Below, in pieces: positions 27,199 through 37,145 of a stretch of 64,000 bases of DNA. A program made the translations under genes and the position numbers. The notes below the pieces were generated by a model. The model was not told where the DNA came from, ran no database searches, and saw only the letters and a program-made list of their open reading frames with translations. The stretch's first letter is position 1, and every line of letters starts with the position of its first letter. Source of the stretch: Symbiodinium natans (taxonomy: Eukaryota; Sar; Dinophyceae; Suessiales; Symbiodiniaceae); the NCBI GenBank assembly GCA_905221605.1, contig CAJNDS010002076.1:84501-148500 (forward strand). The letters run 5' to 3'.

Positions 27199-29431
27199 GA
27201 GGAATGGGCTTTGCCGGGCAGTCGATGACCTTCAAAGAGCTTGAACTCTCAAAGCTCGACGGATGGATGATGTCGGGCAAGTGCTCGGGCACCTCAAGAG
27301 GGGGCCAGTCAAAGGTTTGGGGGCCCCATTCGTCCAATCTCACAGCAAGATGGCCACACGGAGACAGCCAAAGCTTTGTAGTACATGCCAAAGCTCGAAA
27401 GTGAATGGTGCCAGCGTACACGTCAGGGACAGCTCCTAGTGCTTCGAAGGCTTTACGGGACATGAGAGCGGGAGCTTGGGCCTTGACTGAACTGACACAC
27501 AAGACCAAGTGATGCCCGCCCAATGCCGCAGGGTAAAGGAATCGTCCCTGACTCGGTAAAGCTTCACCAGGCCCGAAACTGAATTTGCAGCTATCAGGAT
27601 ATTCAAGATGTTGAAGCGGGGATATCTCGCACTGCTTCTGGTGATGCCAAGCTTCACCTGCAACCTGTCGCTGACATCCTGTATCTGCTATCATGTATGC
27701 GGAATTCTGACCCTGACAGTACTGCAAGAGGATGCTGGGAGCTTTGTGGAGCTTGACCTCAAACTCTTCGAGGGACGGGAGCTCAAAGACATTTTTCTCA
27801 GCACAGACGGGGTTCATCTCGCTCTCGGTGACACCGACCATCCATGTGGTGGACACCGCGCCTTCGGCGTCGAGAACAAGTCCATCCACCGTGGCACTGG
27901 CCAACTGGGCATTCTGCACACTGTACGTGGGACAGTCACGAAGCCAGTGATCTGCTGATCCACAGCCCAAACACAGACTGCCTTTCAAACGCTGCTGCTG
28001 AACAGCAGCATCGCCCTTGCCTTTCCCTTTTGGAGAAGACTTCGATCCTTTGCCAGCAGACTTGCCAGGGGTACGGAAGGCGGAAGACTTGCCCTTGCCC
28101 TTGCTCTTGCCTTTGCCCTTGCTTCTGTTCTTGCCTTTGCTCTTGCCGCCCTTGGAGTCGGGGTTGTAGAAACCACGAGCCTGCACCAGACCTGCAAGCT
28201 TCTGGCTTGTCACCGTCAGAGCTTGGGCCACAGCAGCAAGCTCGCTGATGCCTTCGTCCTCACCACCGCGATTAACATCGACATGATGCTCGATGTGGTA
28301 GTCGCCGAGGTTCTCGTTCCACTCATACTGCTCCGGCAAGACATCGTCGGGGTCGACCTCGGCATACTCAGCATCCTCATCGATCGCGGCGAGGTTGCCG
28401 TCCTGGCCCTCATCGCCGAAATCAGCTTCATCCCAAGTCTCTTCCCAAGGAGCTTCATCCTCTTCGCCATCGCCTTCTTCCCAGGACGTGTTCCATTGTC
28501 GCCAGGGTCTCGATGTCGTACCTCGCGCCCTTGATGTTCTGTTCGAAGATGTAGAAGACGAAGACGTCGAACGGCCGCCTCGCCCGCGTAGTCCACGTAG
28601 GTCGCTGCGGCTACGAGGGATGCCAGTCAATGACATTCCAGCAGGGTACTGAATCTTCAAGGCGTCCAGCACCGGGCGAAGTTCATAACGATTCCCTGCA
28701 GCAAGTAGAACCTGTGAGGTGGCCCGCTCGTCCAGACGTAGAGCATCCAGCAATTTCACGACTCGAGCAGCTTCAGGGTATGCAGGAACATGAGCCTCTT
28801 GAAGACGCCGTTCCAAAAGGCGGAAACGACGTATGAAGGAGGCCACACTCTCGCCCTGAAGCCTTGACAAGCTTTCGAACTCTCGGATGACTCCGCCCTG
28901 GCGAAACAGCTCCTTGGCACCGAAGCTGGCCTCCAGGTCACCCAAGAGGATGTCCACGCCGTTGTCCACGTTGTACCTGGAGTCGTCAACTTCTTCCATC
29001 TCGATCTCAGCCTCTCCACGAAGACCTTCGAGAGCTCGTAGGGCTTGTTCGTTTGCTGGCAAGTATTCACGAGTGATTTCCACCCAGCGGCTCAAACGAC
29101 GCCTGTAGTGTCGAAAGCAAAAGGGGTCACTCTCGATGTCACCGTCAAACGCCGGGGGTGCAGGAATTGCACCAGATCGCCATCTCTTGCTCGCTGCCGG
29201 CTTTCCCGTAGAAGAGTTGTCGCGAGCAGAACACTGCCGCGCCTGCACACCACCACGAGAGCCACGCTTTCTTCTCGAAGAGGCACTCAGCGTCTGCAGC
29301 GTAGACAAGGAGTTCGCACCTGCGCCTGAGCCGGCATCGCCGTCTCCAAAGTCGCCAGGTGCAGCGCCAGCGCTCATGCCCTCTGCGCCCTCATGAAGGT
29401 CAAAGTCCAAGAGGTCGTCATCGAAGTACAT
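26413..29431 (-). CDS. Element C Gag and protease (5' part of polyprotein, split by D)
   Basis: Start taken at the ATG at 29431 (MYFDDDLLDFDLHEG), just downstream of the LTR and primer site; the frame is open further up into the LTR but that is unlikely to be translated. Gag covers about the first 480 residues (RRRLSRWVEITREYL...), followed by a Lys/Gly/Ser-rich patch, a CCHC knuckle (CLGCGSADHWLRDC, about 27973-27932) and an aspartic protease with ADTGCQRQVAGE (DTG at about 27685). With D removed this frame continues directly into the Pol frame at 18361. After the protease, the stretch 27198-26413 is also open in the +1 frame, which looks more protein-like. Confidence 0.9.
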
Positions 29432-29460
29432 GATCGCTGCCTCTGGCACGGCGCTGCCAG

Positions 29461-29472
29461 ACGGCGCTACCA
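29461..29472 (-). promoter_or_regulatory. Primer-binding site of element C
   Basis: Minus strand reads TGGTAGCGCCGT one base after the CA end of the 5' LTR: the classical Ty1/copia primer site complementary to initiator tRNA-Met. Confidence 0.85.
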
Positions 29473-29473
29473 A

Positions 29474-29626
29474 TGTGATTCTATCCCGTAGCAGAGCCTG
29501 GACCTCCAGCGCACATAGCAAAAGGCAGCTATTCTTTTGGCTCTAAGCTGCGCAGTCCCTTCCCCTGTAGCCGTCATGGAGCGGCGAGATACAACGTGGC
29601 ACCTTCAACGGAATGCTGATTTAGCA
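29474..29626 (-). repeat. 5' LTR of element C (153 bp)
   Basis: Identical to 11688-11840. At 153 bp it is short for copia but must contain the promoter for the 3,171-codon ORF. Confidence 0.95.
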
Positions 29627-29631
29627 CTCCG
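29627..29631. repeat. Target-site duplication of element C, right copy (CTCCG)
   Basis: Directly follows the right LTR of C and matches 11683-11687. Confidence 0.9.
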
Positions 29632-30203
29632 AACCGACGAGCAACCCACGTCATCCAGCCTGCCGACGCCCAGCGCCGTTTTCCCCTCCGTGCTGGCGCT
29701 GACGATGCCGGCGGGGGGCCGGAGGGCTCCCGAGGATCGACCCCCATGGTCGACTGATCCACATGGTCCGGCAGCAAGTTCCGCACCGGTCTCACGGCCT
29801 TGGCTTTTTCCTTGGATTTGATCTTTGGCGTCGGCTTCATCTGCACCATAGCGGGTCCCTTGGCTGGAGCCTCTGACATCGAAGGATCCGTTTGGAATTC
29901 CCTCACCCCAGTGTGGGACGACGGTGCCTCCGCCGCTTCCGTCTCTTCCATGACGTACTCCATCGAAGGAGATGAGGTCGAAGGGTCCACCCTTGCCGAA
30001 TCCAAATCCAGATCCATCTCGTCCCCTCCAGTGGACTCCGCCTCGGCATACGTTGCCTGGAGCTCCTCTCGGAGATCCTGTGGAAGCTCTATGCCGTGCT
30101 GCGCGGCGTTGGCCTCCAACAATATCAGTCTCCTGCGTCTCACCCCCTGGCGCATGCCTTCCAACTCTTGGATGCTTCGTTGCATCGTGGCACTCGGATC
30201 CAT
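29632..30203 (-). pseudogene. Copia B linker protein, upstream part (split by element C)
   Basis: ATG at 30203. It begins MDPSATMQRSIQELEGMRQG with a predicted helical segment, then an acidic stretch (GGDEMDLDLDSARVD) and a basic KIKSKEKAKAV patch. It is cut at the CTCCG duplication and continues at 11687. The last visible codons (VLNQHSVEG...) come from the C LTR. An overlapping frame (29605-30645) is also open and links back toward Gag. No enzyme motif. Confidence 0.5.
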
Positions 30204-30350
30204 AGCGGCGGTCTCCTATCTGTCCTACTCTAGGAAAACTTCGCCTCTTTGAGCAATCCAAGCTGCCAATCTCAACCTCATCAGGGAAATCCTCCAAGCA
30301 AGCACGACAGACAACTGTTTCCCTACCATGCTCATGCACAAGACGCTCAA

Positions 30351-30500
30351 CTGCTGGTGTGGTGCTGTTGTCCTGTTGCTTGTGTGAGATAACGCTGCTG
30401 TCATTTTCAAATACAAGCCGCTCGACTGCTGGTGTGGTGCTGTTGTCCTGTTGCTTGTATGAGATAACGCTGTTGTCTTCACTAAAAATCAAGCGTTCAT
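30351..30500 (-). repeat. 75 bp tandem repeat, two copies, in copia B
   Basis: Units begin at 30351 and 30426 with CTGCTGGTGTGGTGCTGTTG. On the minus strand, in the frame 29605-30645, each codes a 25-residue unit of the type SVISxKQQDNSTTPAVERLV. The second half of the units is less alike. Located between protease and the linker region of B. Confidence 0.75.
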
Positions 30501-30511
30501 CCCTATCAAGC

Positions 30512-33031
30512 TCACGAACAACTGGCGTATCCACATGACTGAAAAACTGAAGTTGATCCCTCGCAGGGCCGGAAACGATGTCTGTCCTTAGCTTCGCCTT
30601 GGTCCAGGTCAACATGTTCGTGGCTCGTCTGAAACTCGCAATCAACTACCTCATCAAGACATGAAACATCCAGCAATTCGGGGTTTTCGGGCTCAACACA
30701 CACTCTCGCAGAGCTGCGATGACCTCGATTCGAAGTCGAACGATGAAAATCACGACTCGAAGACGACTTGCGAGACCGACTTCGACGAAACTGTTCCGTT
30801 TTGGCGATCAAATCCTGCGGTTTCAGCGCTAAAGGATGGTCATTCCGAACTGACGCAAGCCAACTAACTGAAGCAAACATGGTTGGTTTCAGCGTTACGC
30901 CGTGCTTTCGGACGGTAATTACGCCCTGCTGGCCGCACATTGCTGGCTCCCAACCTCCATTCTGACAAAGCAAGTTGATGTTCAGCAAATTGTGCTTGAT
31001 CTGATCGGAAATGACGGCTTCAAACCTAGCCCTACACATGTACACAGCGTCACCCTCATGCTCAGAACTGCTCTTCAGTGATGCTGATGTGGTGGTTTCA
31101 AAGCAAACTTCCACCAAAACATGTGTCGATCCGCCAATCTCAACGGAATCTCCTGTCGCAGTCTCCGCATACGACTTCGGGCGTCCTTCAAGCCATGCAA
31201 GGACCTTCACATGATCACTCTCAAGCGTCTCTCTCGTGATGATGTGGAACGAACTACCAGAGTCAATCAGCCAGTAAATGCGATCATCTGAAGGAAAACT
31301 AACCACTTGGTTCGTGAGCATCATACCAAAGTGATATCCCTCCAGAAACGTCTTGATTGATGACTGTGCTTTTCCACTACCCTTGGTTGTGGGCTGCGCT
31401 GCTGCTTTCGCCGAAGTAGACGATGAAGATGATGGTGCCTCTGGCTGCGTCGTAACGGCCTGGCTCGTCGCCGCTGCGGCTTTGTCCTTCGGAGGTGCCC
31501 AGCAGTCGCGTGCCCAGTGTCCAGTCTTCCCGCAGTTCCGGCAGACATCTGTCTTCTTCGCTTCTCTGCTCTTGCTCCGAGCTCTGTCTCCTTTTCCGCC
31601 TTGGTCACCTTTCTTGTCCTTTCCTTTCGCTTTGCCACCCTTCTGTCCCTTTTCTCCTTTCTCGCCTTTGTTGCCTTTGTTGCCCTTGGGGCCTTTGTTG
31701 CTCTTGTCTCTGTCGCCCTTTCCGCCTCTGCCACCCTTGAAGGCATTCGCATACCCGGATGCTCCTTCTCTCTGGAAGTCCATCACACGAAGCTGCTCGT
31801 CGTAAAACTGCAAACCAGTCATCAGCTCACCCATGCTCTTTGTTGAGTGATGGAGGAGCAGATATCTCTTGGTCTCAGAATCCAAGTGCTTCATCAGGCA
31901 CAGGACTCCCTCTTGTTCTCCGATGAGCAACTCCGGGAAGCGATGCTTCACCTGCGCCTCGAACTTGAGAAGCTCGGTGGTGTACCACCTGGCGACATCA
32001 AGTGGTCGCTTGAGATGCTTTGGTGGCACCAGGCCTAACGCCTGTTCGCGGAGGGCCTGTCCCTCCACTCTGGAGCGAACTGACAATTCGTTGTTCAACG
32101 AGCGCCAGAGTTCGTATCCGGCACTTGCTCCCATTTGTTTCACCTCGATGAGATGCACCAAATCTTGCCCACGTTGGAACTTGCTCATGGACTGACGAAG
32201 CAAAAACCAAAGTTTGGTTGACCGGGCTGCTTTCCCGGCTTCAAGCCTCACTTGCAAGACTTCCACATTGCTACTGATCGCTTCCTGCAATTCCGTAGCG
32301 TAGCGGTCGTCGAGCAAACAAAGCCAACTCGTAAGTTCGTCTCTGTAGGCTGTCCAAACTCGGATTTCAGCATGTCTGCTCGTCATAGACGCATAGTTCA
32401 GCTGAGGCAACTGTGGAATGTAACCCTCTGCTCTCTTGTTTCGTACACCAGAGTCTACTTCCATGTCCACAGGAGTCGATGCATTCGCAGGTGCTGCTGA
32501 GGGGTCTCCTCCAGGTGTAGGACTCGTCGACGACGAAGCTGCAGCTGCTGCAATATGCGCATTGGCAGCATTCGCACTTGCAAGCTGCAATGCTTGCGTA
32601 AGCATGGCACTCATCTGTTGAAGTTGAGCTGCCTGCTGTCGGATCTGCTCGTCCTGCGCTTGCAGCATTGCTCTCGTGAACTCCATCTGTTGAGCTACTC
32701 CAGGTGCAAAGGGCAACTGCATTTTCGGAACTTGAAGGGGTTCTTGTGGTGCTGTCTGAGGGGGTGTTCCCATCGGGTAGAACTGAGGTCCAAACGAGGG
32801 CACAGCCCCGACTGGTGGCTGATGGCCTGCTCCAGTCGTAGCTGTCCACTGCCTTGGGTCTACTCCGCGTGGAACTGAAGCTGGTCGCGCTGGCAAAGAC
32901 CTTCCACGTTCTCTTCTCCCACGGGCACTTGGTGACCTTGCACCAGAAAGCCCTGTGGAACTCAGGCTGCTTGCACTGTGGCCTCTCGGAGAACGGTCTC
33001 GTCCAGGCACACGTTCTTCACCAGTGTCCAT
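30512..33031 (-). CDS. Copia element B Gag-protease
   Basis: Start taken at ATG 33031 (MDTGEERVPGRDRS); the frame is open six codons further to a GTG. Residue numbers here count from that GTG. Gag is Gln/Ala rich around 110-200, then the helical capsid-like part (MTSRHAEIRVWTAYRDELTS). A Lys/Gly run (439-490) leads to a CCHC knuckle (C503, C506, H511, C516). The aspartic protease has YWLIDSGSSFHII (DSG 596-598). The frame ends at 30512 without reaching integrase; the rest of the polyprotein lies in other frames, so this copy is probably frameshifted. Acts in particle assembly and polyprotein cleavage. Confidence 0.9.
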   Translation of the reverse strand: MDTGEERVPGRDRSPRGHSASSLSSTGLSGARSPSARGRRERGRSLPARPASVPRGVDPRQWTATTGAGHQPPVGAVPSFGPQFYPMGTPPQTAPQEPLQVPKMQLPFAPGVAQQMEFTRAMLQAQDEQIRQQAAQLQQMSAMLTQALQLASANAANAHIAAAAASSSTSPTPGGDPSAAPANASTPVDMEVDSGVRNKRAEGYIPQLPQLNYASMTSRHAEIRVWTAYRDELTSWLCLLDDRYATELQEAISSNVEVLQVRLEAGKAARSTKLWFLLRQSMSKFQRGQDLVHLIEVKQMGASAGYELWRSLNNELSVRSRVEGQALREQALGLVPPKHLKRPLDVARWYTTELLKFEAQVKHRFPELLIGEQEGVLCLMKHLDSETKRYLLLHHSTKSMGELMTGLQFYDEQLRVMDFQREGASGYANAFKGGRGGKGDRDKSNKGPKGNKGNKGEKGEKGQKGGKAKGKDKKGDQGGKGDRARSKSREAKKTDVCRNCGKTGHWARDCWAPPKDKAAAATSQAVTTQPEAPSSSSSTSAKAAAQPTTKGSGKAQSSIKTFLEGYHFGMMLTNQVVSFPSDDRIYWLIDSGSSFHIITRETLESDHVKVLAWLEGRPKSYAETATGDSVEIGGSTHVLVEVCFETTTSASLKSSSEHEGDAVYMCRARFEAVISDQIKHNLLNINLLCQNGGWEPAMCGQQGVITVRKHGVTLKPTMFASVSWLASVRNDHPLALKPQDLIAKTEQFRRSRSRKSSSSRDFHRSTSNRGHRSSARVCVEPENPELLDVSCLDEVVDCEFQTSHEHVDLDQGEAKDRHRFRPCEGSTSVFQSCGYASCS

Positions 33032-33049
33032 GCTGGAGCACGAATACAC

Positions 33050-34010
33050 TTAACCCTCACAGCACGAAGTGCGGACTCTTTCACTGCGCTGTTCACAGCT
33101 TCTCGAGCTTCGCTCGTCTTAAGCCAATGCGAGCACGGCTCTCCAGCTTCAAACATGTCTGCCAGACATGGGAAAACAAAGGTACTTTGGGTGAAAACAC
33201 TCAGCCATGGAACTTCAACTTCTAAACACTGTGGGAGGTTCCTAGCACCTCTTAGGTGCTCTGCTGAGCTCTGTGCAGACCTAAACTGGCTTGAGTCACT
33301 TCTGGTCACCAAACACAGGTCACAAACAGGAAACGAGTTCCGACAAACGAGTTTTGAGAAAACGAACAGAAAACGGTAAACACTTCAAATGCTACACTGT
33401 TAGAAGGTGTGCCACCTTGACAGCCGCTCCACTTGCTACAACCTTAGAGGATGTCTCTTAAATCTACAAATTAGCCGCTTCAAACACACCTTTAGAGCGA
33501 TGTTCATAACACAACAAAACCAAGAGACAAAACAAACACGATAACAGAAACCTGATTAAATTCAAACAAGTTCAATCAACGATCACTTCAAAAAAACAAA
33601 GTTTTTTGATTTTGTCTTCTAGACACCAGACGTTTTTTTGTTTTTGAAAATGTTCTTTACCATTTCAATTTGTCCAAAACTTCTTCTTTTAAATTTCATT
33701 TGCATTGTCTGACAGAAAAAGCATTAACAAATTGTGTCTAAATGTTTTTTATCAGAATTTCTTATTTTTTTTCAAATTGAAAAATCTGTGTCTGTCCTTC
33801 ACATTGCCTGAAGGGGGCGGGGCGGAGGCCCAAATCGCCCTCTTTTGGCCAATGTGAGGGAGGGAGGGAAATGACTCTGAAGAGGAGGGAGGTTGGGCAT
33901 GCAGAAACTCTGCCCATTTTTTTTTTTACATTTTCTAACTGACATGAGAATTCAGATCGCCTGACCTTTTCTCTATTAAAGCGGATTGAGCATTTGCTTC
34001 TTTTGATTTG
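33050..34010. other. Non-coding: 5' region of copia B, then AT-rich spacer
   Basis: No convincing gene. About 33050-33470 is probably the 5' leader or LTR remnant of B (minus strand), but I found neither a second copy nor a clear primer site. From about 33470 the sequence becomes T/A rich with homopolymer runs (33590-33780, 33918-33928). Just before the transposase ORF there is a GC-rich patch (33810-33850). The transposase promoter may lie here. Confidence 0.5.
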
Positions 34011-35161
34011 ATGCATTTTGATTTGCAGCAATGTTGGATCATGGCAAGAACTGCAATCAGCGCTCGGTGGGAAGCTGGGAGACAAGTGACCATGGGATCT
34101 GCAGGAGTGCAGCAGCATTTTGAAAGTCGTGGATCCAGCTTATCCTTGCCATCAAGACCGTGCACGGATCCTCGTCAAGAGAGTCCCGAAAGAAAACGAG
34201 GTCGCCAAGCAAATTTGTCCAGATCTTCCTTGTGGACACGCTTTTCACTTGACGGAATTCTTTGTTCGACTCCTGCTGAGCTCTTGGAGATGTGTGTTGA
34301 CTTGGGCTTGATGCATGATGGTCGACTTGATCCGTGTGAATGGTGCGAAGAGACCAATTGGCGGATTGAAGGAAAGAGAGACCATGCCTCTTACAGGTGC
34401 AAGAAAAAAAATTGCAGATGCTCAAAGTCTGCATTGACACATGACGCAGATCTCTTCAACAAGAAATTGGCACTTCGATCCTTGGTTGGTGCTCTTTGGC
34501 TCTTCTTGTCCCCGATCAATGTCAGTCCGGATCAAGCTGGTCTCATTCTGGGGGTCGATCACCGCACTGTCAGAGACTTGTTTGGGAATTTTCGCAAATG
34601 GTTGACGCCCATCATTGACCGCATGAATGAAGAGCTTGTGATGGGTGGTGCTGGGATGGACGTGGAGCTAGATGAGATCAGCTTTAGAAGCAAAGGCTTG
34701 GACGACAAGGTTGCTGGGTTTGTTAAAGTGTTTGTATTGCTTGCGATATCTTCAATTTACACTAAGGTTCTATGGCTCCGTTACATTGCGATCGTTCGTA
34801 GAGGAAGTGCGAAAGTCTTCATTCACAAGCTCCCGGACAAGTTGACGGCTTCCGGACAAGGTGGAGGAGGCCCTTTGAGCATCCAGGAGCTGAAGGATAC
34901 GATCGTGAATTCCGCAGGAGCCAGCCGAATCGCCGTTGGCAGTGTCTGTCACACAGACAGTGCAAAGGCGAACAAGAAGCTGGACTCTGAAGAGCCATTG
35001 CCATGTTTGTACAATGGAGCCTTGGGAGGACCTTCTTTTGCTCATTTGAAACTGGCGCACAGCAACGTCCGACACAAGCCGCCCCACCCAGAGTTCACTC
35101 GAAAGTTCAAGCTCAAGATCTTTGATGGGCGACAATGGGTGGAAGAGATCAGGGTTGGGGG
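34011..35161 (+). pseudogene. ISXO2/Merlin-like transposase, 5' part (split by the Polinton)
   Basis: ATG at 34011. The N-terminal half has a zinc-ribbon-like set of cysteines (CEWC...CKKKNCRC), then the helical segment LILGVDHRTVRDLFGNFRKW. The ISXO2-type catalytic domain follows: GMDVELDEISFR (first Asp), a hydrophobic strand, and VCHTDSAKANKKL (second acidic site). It stops being its own sequence at 35161, where the Polinton begins; the last codons before the apparent stop (KNK) belong to the Polinton end. Joined to 56803-57277 it gives a continuous 541-residue protein. IS1595/Merlin transposases move DNA by cut-and-paste; dinoflagellates carry many copies (my recollection). Host-gene or transposon status is unresolved. 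Confidence 0.8.
35156..35161. repeat. Polinton target-site duplication, left copy (TGGGGG)
   Basis: Six bases directly before the left terminus, matching 56797-56802. Six-base duplications are the known signature of Polinton/Maverick integration. Confidence 0.9.
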
Positions 35162-35532
35162 AAAAAATAAGTAAAAGGGTGGTTCTGGGGTTCAGGCCTC
35201 AGGCCTCTGGGGTCAACATCGCACCATCTTCATTATTCATCTCATATTTTCATACATCATTTTCATCATCATCTTCTTCTTCATTCTACATCATCATATC
35301 CACCTTATGCGTTTTATTGGGGTTGGTTCTGGGGTTTTATCATAAATTTCCTAAATTTAAGTCCTTTTACCCTAAAATTTCATCACATCTAGCCCTCTCA
35401 TTCATTATTTTCATCATAATTTCAGGGATTATCATAATTCCTAGGTTTCTAGGGTGTTTGACCCTCTAGCGTTTTATCAAATATTCATAATAATTTTTAT
35501 TATGAATGTTTGTTGGGTTTTTGGTCTTGAAG
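35162..35532 (+). repeat. Left terminal inverted repeat of the Polinton
   Basis: 371 bp, inverted relative to 56441-56796. The outer 150 bp are nearly perfect (TAAGTAAAAGGGTGG...). The left copy carries about 15 extra bases near 35342-35357 that the right copy lacks, and small differences near the inner end. Protein-primed replication is expected to start from these ends. Confidence 0.95.
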
Positions 35533-35533
35533 G

Positions 35534-36136
35534 CTAATTATTATAATCATCAAACACATCATTCAAATAATTTTTAAGTTCATCATTATTAATATACTTC
35601 TTATCAAGAAATATTAAATTGGTTAAATATTCGTAAACTAATAATTTAAACAGCATTTTATCAGGGTATGTTTTTCTATACCAGCTATATTTTATTGTAA
35701 GTATGTTTGTGCAAGTGCTTATATATTCTTTTAACCATTCTTTATCATATAACATATGAATAATCTTACAGAAATCATATAATAATATTCTATAGCAGTT
35801 CCTAACATATGATTTTAAAACATTCTTAAAAGGATTGTTGCTTGTTTCAATTATGTTTATCAGTGCTTTCATTTCTCTATTCTTGCTTCTACCATATTCA
35901 TTAAACGCAGAAAATCTAGTTCTTCTAAAATATTGTATTTGCTTTTCAATCTTACTCAAGTGTTCAGTCGTTTTATCTTCTTGTTCTTTTGCTCTCATAT
36001 CACCACAATAATTACAACAATCATATGAAACGATTTTATCACTTAAAACTTCAGGTAATATTTTACTTAATAATATTGATTTTGTATTTTTAAGTTTCTT
36101 ACACGCTTTGCACTTGCTATAATCTAGGATGGTCAT
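35534..36136 (-). CDS. Left terminal gene: zinc-binding-type protein, unknown function (200 aa)
   Basis: ATG at 36136; the stop abuts the inner end of the left TIR. N-terminus has two cysteine pairs (CKACKK near residue 9 and CCNYCGD near 40), followed by an alpha-helical Tyr/Leu-rich remainder. The promoter-type motif ACTTAAAGA lies 26 bases upstream. It appears distantly related to the right terminal gene (SKCKxCK then CxxC, shared upstream region), and its last 16 residues recur almost unchanged at 55789-55839. Both terminal genes read outwards. I do not recognise the family; a DNA-end or replication role is only a guess from position. Confidence 0.75.
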   Translation of the reverse strand: MTILDYSKCKACKKLKNTKSILLSKILPEVLSDKIVSYDCCNYCGDMRAKEQEDKTTEHLSKIEKQIQYFRRTRFSAFNEYGRSKNREMKALINIIETSNNPFKNVLKSYVRNCYRILLYDFCKIIHMLYDKEWLKEYISTCTNILTIKYSWYRKTYPDKMLFKLLVYEYLTNLIFLDKKYINNDELKNYLNDVFDDYNN

Positions 36137-36162
36137 AGTTCCTACTATTTTAGGGCTTTCTG

Positions 36163-36171
36163 TCTTTAAGT
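36163..36171 (-). promoter_or_regulatory. ACTTAAAGA motif upstream of the left terminal gene
   Basis: One of five copies of ACTTAAAGA placed 18-27 bases before a start codon in the same orientation. Sits between the integrase stop and the ATG at 36136. The 40 bases around it resemble the region upstream of the right terminal gene. Confidence 0.5.
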
Positions 36172-37104
36172 CTATTTATTTACTAGCAATAATTCGTGTC
36201 TCATATATTTTTTAGGTAAGCCTTCAAGAACATAATATTTATTTAACTGCTTGTCTCTCTCAACTTCTTTTACTTCATATGTTTTCTCGCTCCATTTGCT
36301 CCTTGTTTCTTTTCTGCTGGTATAATTACCGCCACTTTTTGTAAAAACCTTTACAGTGTCTCCTTCTTTAATATTAGGATAATTTCTCAAATATTTTTCC
36401 TTCATTACTGAATTAGCTTTTACTTCTATATGATGCTCATCTTTATGTGCTTCATTCGGTGTCATTCCCGTCGTGCTGTGCTTCATTTGTTTATTGTATT
36501 TATCCAATACAGGTTTTAACATTATTGTCCACGCTCCTTTATGAACAAGCGCTCTATCACCTATCATTTTCTTTAAGGTTCTTATCATTCGTTCAGCTAC
36601 ATTTGCATGTGTTAAAGTTGTATTATGTGTTATGCCCTCATCTTTCAAATATTTTTGTAATGTTTTATCATTCAACGCTCCTTCATCATCACTATAAACT
36701 GACTGGGGATGACCCATTACTTTGAAACATTCCTTTAAAGCATTTAATACTGTTCCACCGTCTTTATTATGCATAGGAACGACATGACATTTTTTACTCA
36801 AATTATCAACACAAACAAAACCATATGTTGGATAATCTTTATTAAAAGTATCAGTATCTTTCATTAGACTAATCATATTCATTAAATCAACGGAATAAAT
36901 AGAACGGGCAAAAGGTGCTGAATAACTGTTATACTGTTTATAATTACTCCTCTGTTTTACTGACTGACTTTTCAACCATTCTTTGACTTCATTAAGGGTT
37001 ACTACTAATCCGGCTTTTATAGCATCGTCATATAAACTCTTTGCACTACCAAAACCACTTTGAATATCATAATACAAGTCGCTTAAAACTTGGTTTTTAT
37101 TCAT
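36172..37104 (-). CDS. INT: Retroviral-type (rve) integrase of the Polinton
   Basis: 310 residues, ATG at 37104. The DDE core is D73 (YSVDLMNM), D139 or D140 (VYSDDEGAL) and E171 (NVAERMIRTLKKM), followed by GMTPNEAH, typical of rve cores. The C-terminal part (about 225-310) has KEGDTVKVF and SKWSEKTYEVKEV, an SH3/chromo-like DNA- or histone-binding tail often found in Polinton integrases. No clear N-terminal HHCC site. The second Asp to Glu spacing is about 31 residues, shorter than the usual 35. It would insert the linear genome, giving the 6 bp duplication seen. Divergent from the GIY-YIG gene across 41 bases. Confidence 0.95.
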   Translation of the reverse strand: MNKNQVLSDLYYDIQSGFGSAKSLYDDAIKAGLVVTLNEVKEWLKSQSVKQRSNYKQYNSYSAPFARSIYSVDLMNMISLMKDTDTFNKDYPTYGFVCVDNLSKKCHVVPMHNKDGGTVLNALKECFKVMGHPQSVYSDDEGALNDKTLQKYLKDEGITHNTTLTHANVAERMIRTLKKMIGDRALVHKGAWTIMLKPVLDKYNKQMKHSTTGMTPNEAHKDEHHIEVKANSVMKEKYLRNYPNIKEGDTVKVFTKSGGNYTSRKETRSKWSEKTYEVKEVERDKQLNKYYVLEGLPKKYMRHELLLVNK

Positions 37105-37145
37105 ATATTATATTATATAAAAACACTCTAAAGGTTTATTTGTTT
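37105..37145. promoter_or_regulatory. Bidirectional promoter region, integrase / GIY-YIG 1
   Basis: Only 41 bases, nearly all A/T, separate two divergent start codons. Toward the integrase, AATATAATAT runs straight into its ATG. Such AT runs touching the ATG recur before most structural genes of the element. Confidence 0.45.

Larger units (their letters stand above)
11688..29626 (-). mobile_element. Ty1/copia element C with methyltransferase-like and TET/JBP-like domains
   Basis: Complete LTR retrotransposon inserted in B and itself interrupted by D (18362-26406). Identical 153 bp LTRs (11688-11840, 29474-29626), TG...CA ends, CTCCG duplication, and an initiator-tRNA-Met-type primer site next to the 5' LTR. 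Without D and one D duplication copy the coding frame is one ORF of 3,171 codons (29431 to 11865). Identical LTRs point to a recent insertion. Confidence 0.95.
7246..33049 (-). mobile_element. Ty1/copia element B, split by nested element C
   Basis: Minus-strand copia element. Gag-protease lies at 30512-33031, a linker region at 29632-30203 plus 10424-11687, and integrase/RT/RNase H at 7225-10443. Element C is inserted at 11688-29626 with duplication CTCCG on both sides. With C and one duplication copy removed, the linker frame is continuous (611 codons). The 3' end is missing next to the LINE, and I could not find a matching LTR pair. Several frame breaks suggest it is the oldest and a decayed copy. 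Confidence 0.8.

Noticed and set aside
35162-35174. Last codons (KNK, stop) of the apparent 388-residue transposase ORF
   Set aside because: They come from the left end of the Polinton; the gene's own sequence ends at 35161.
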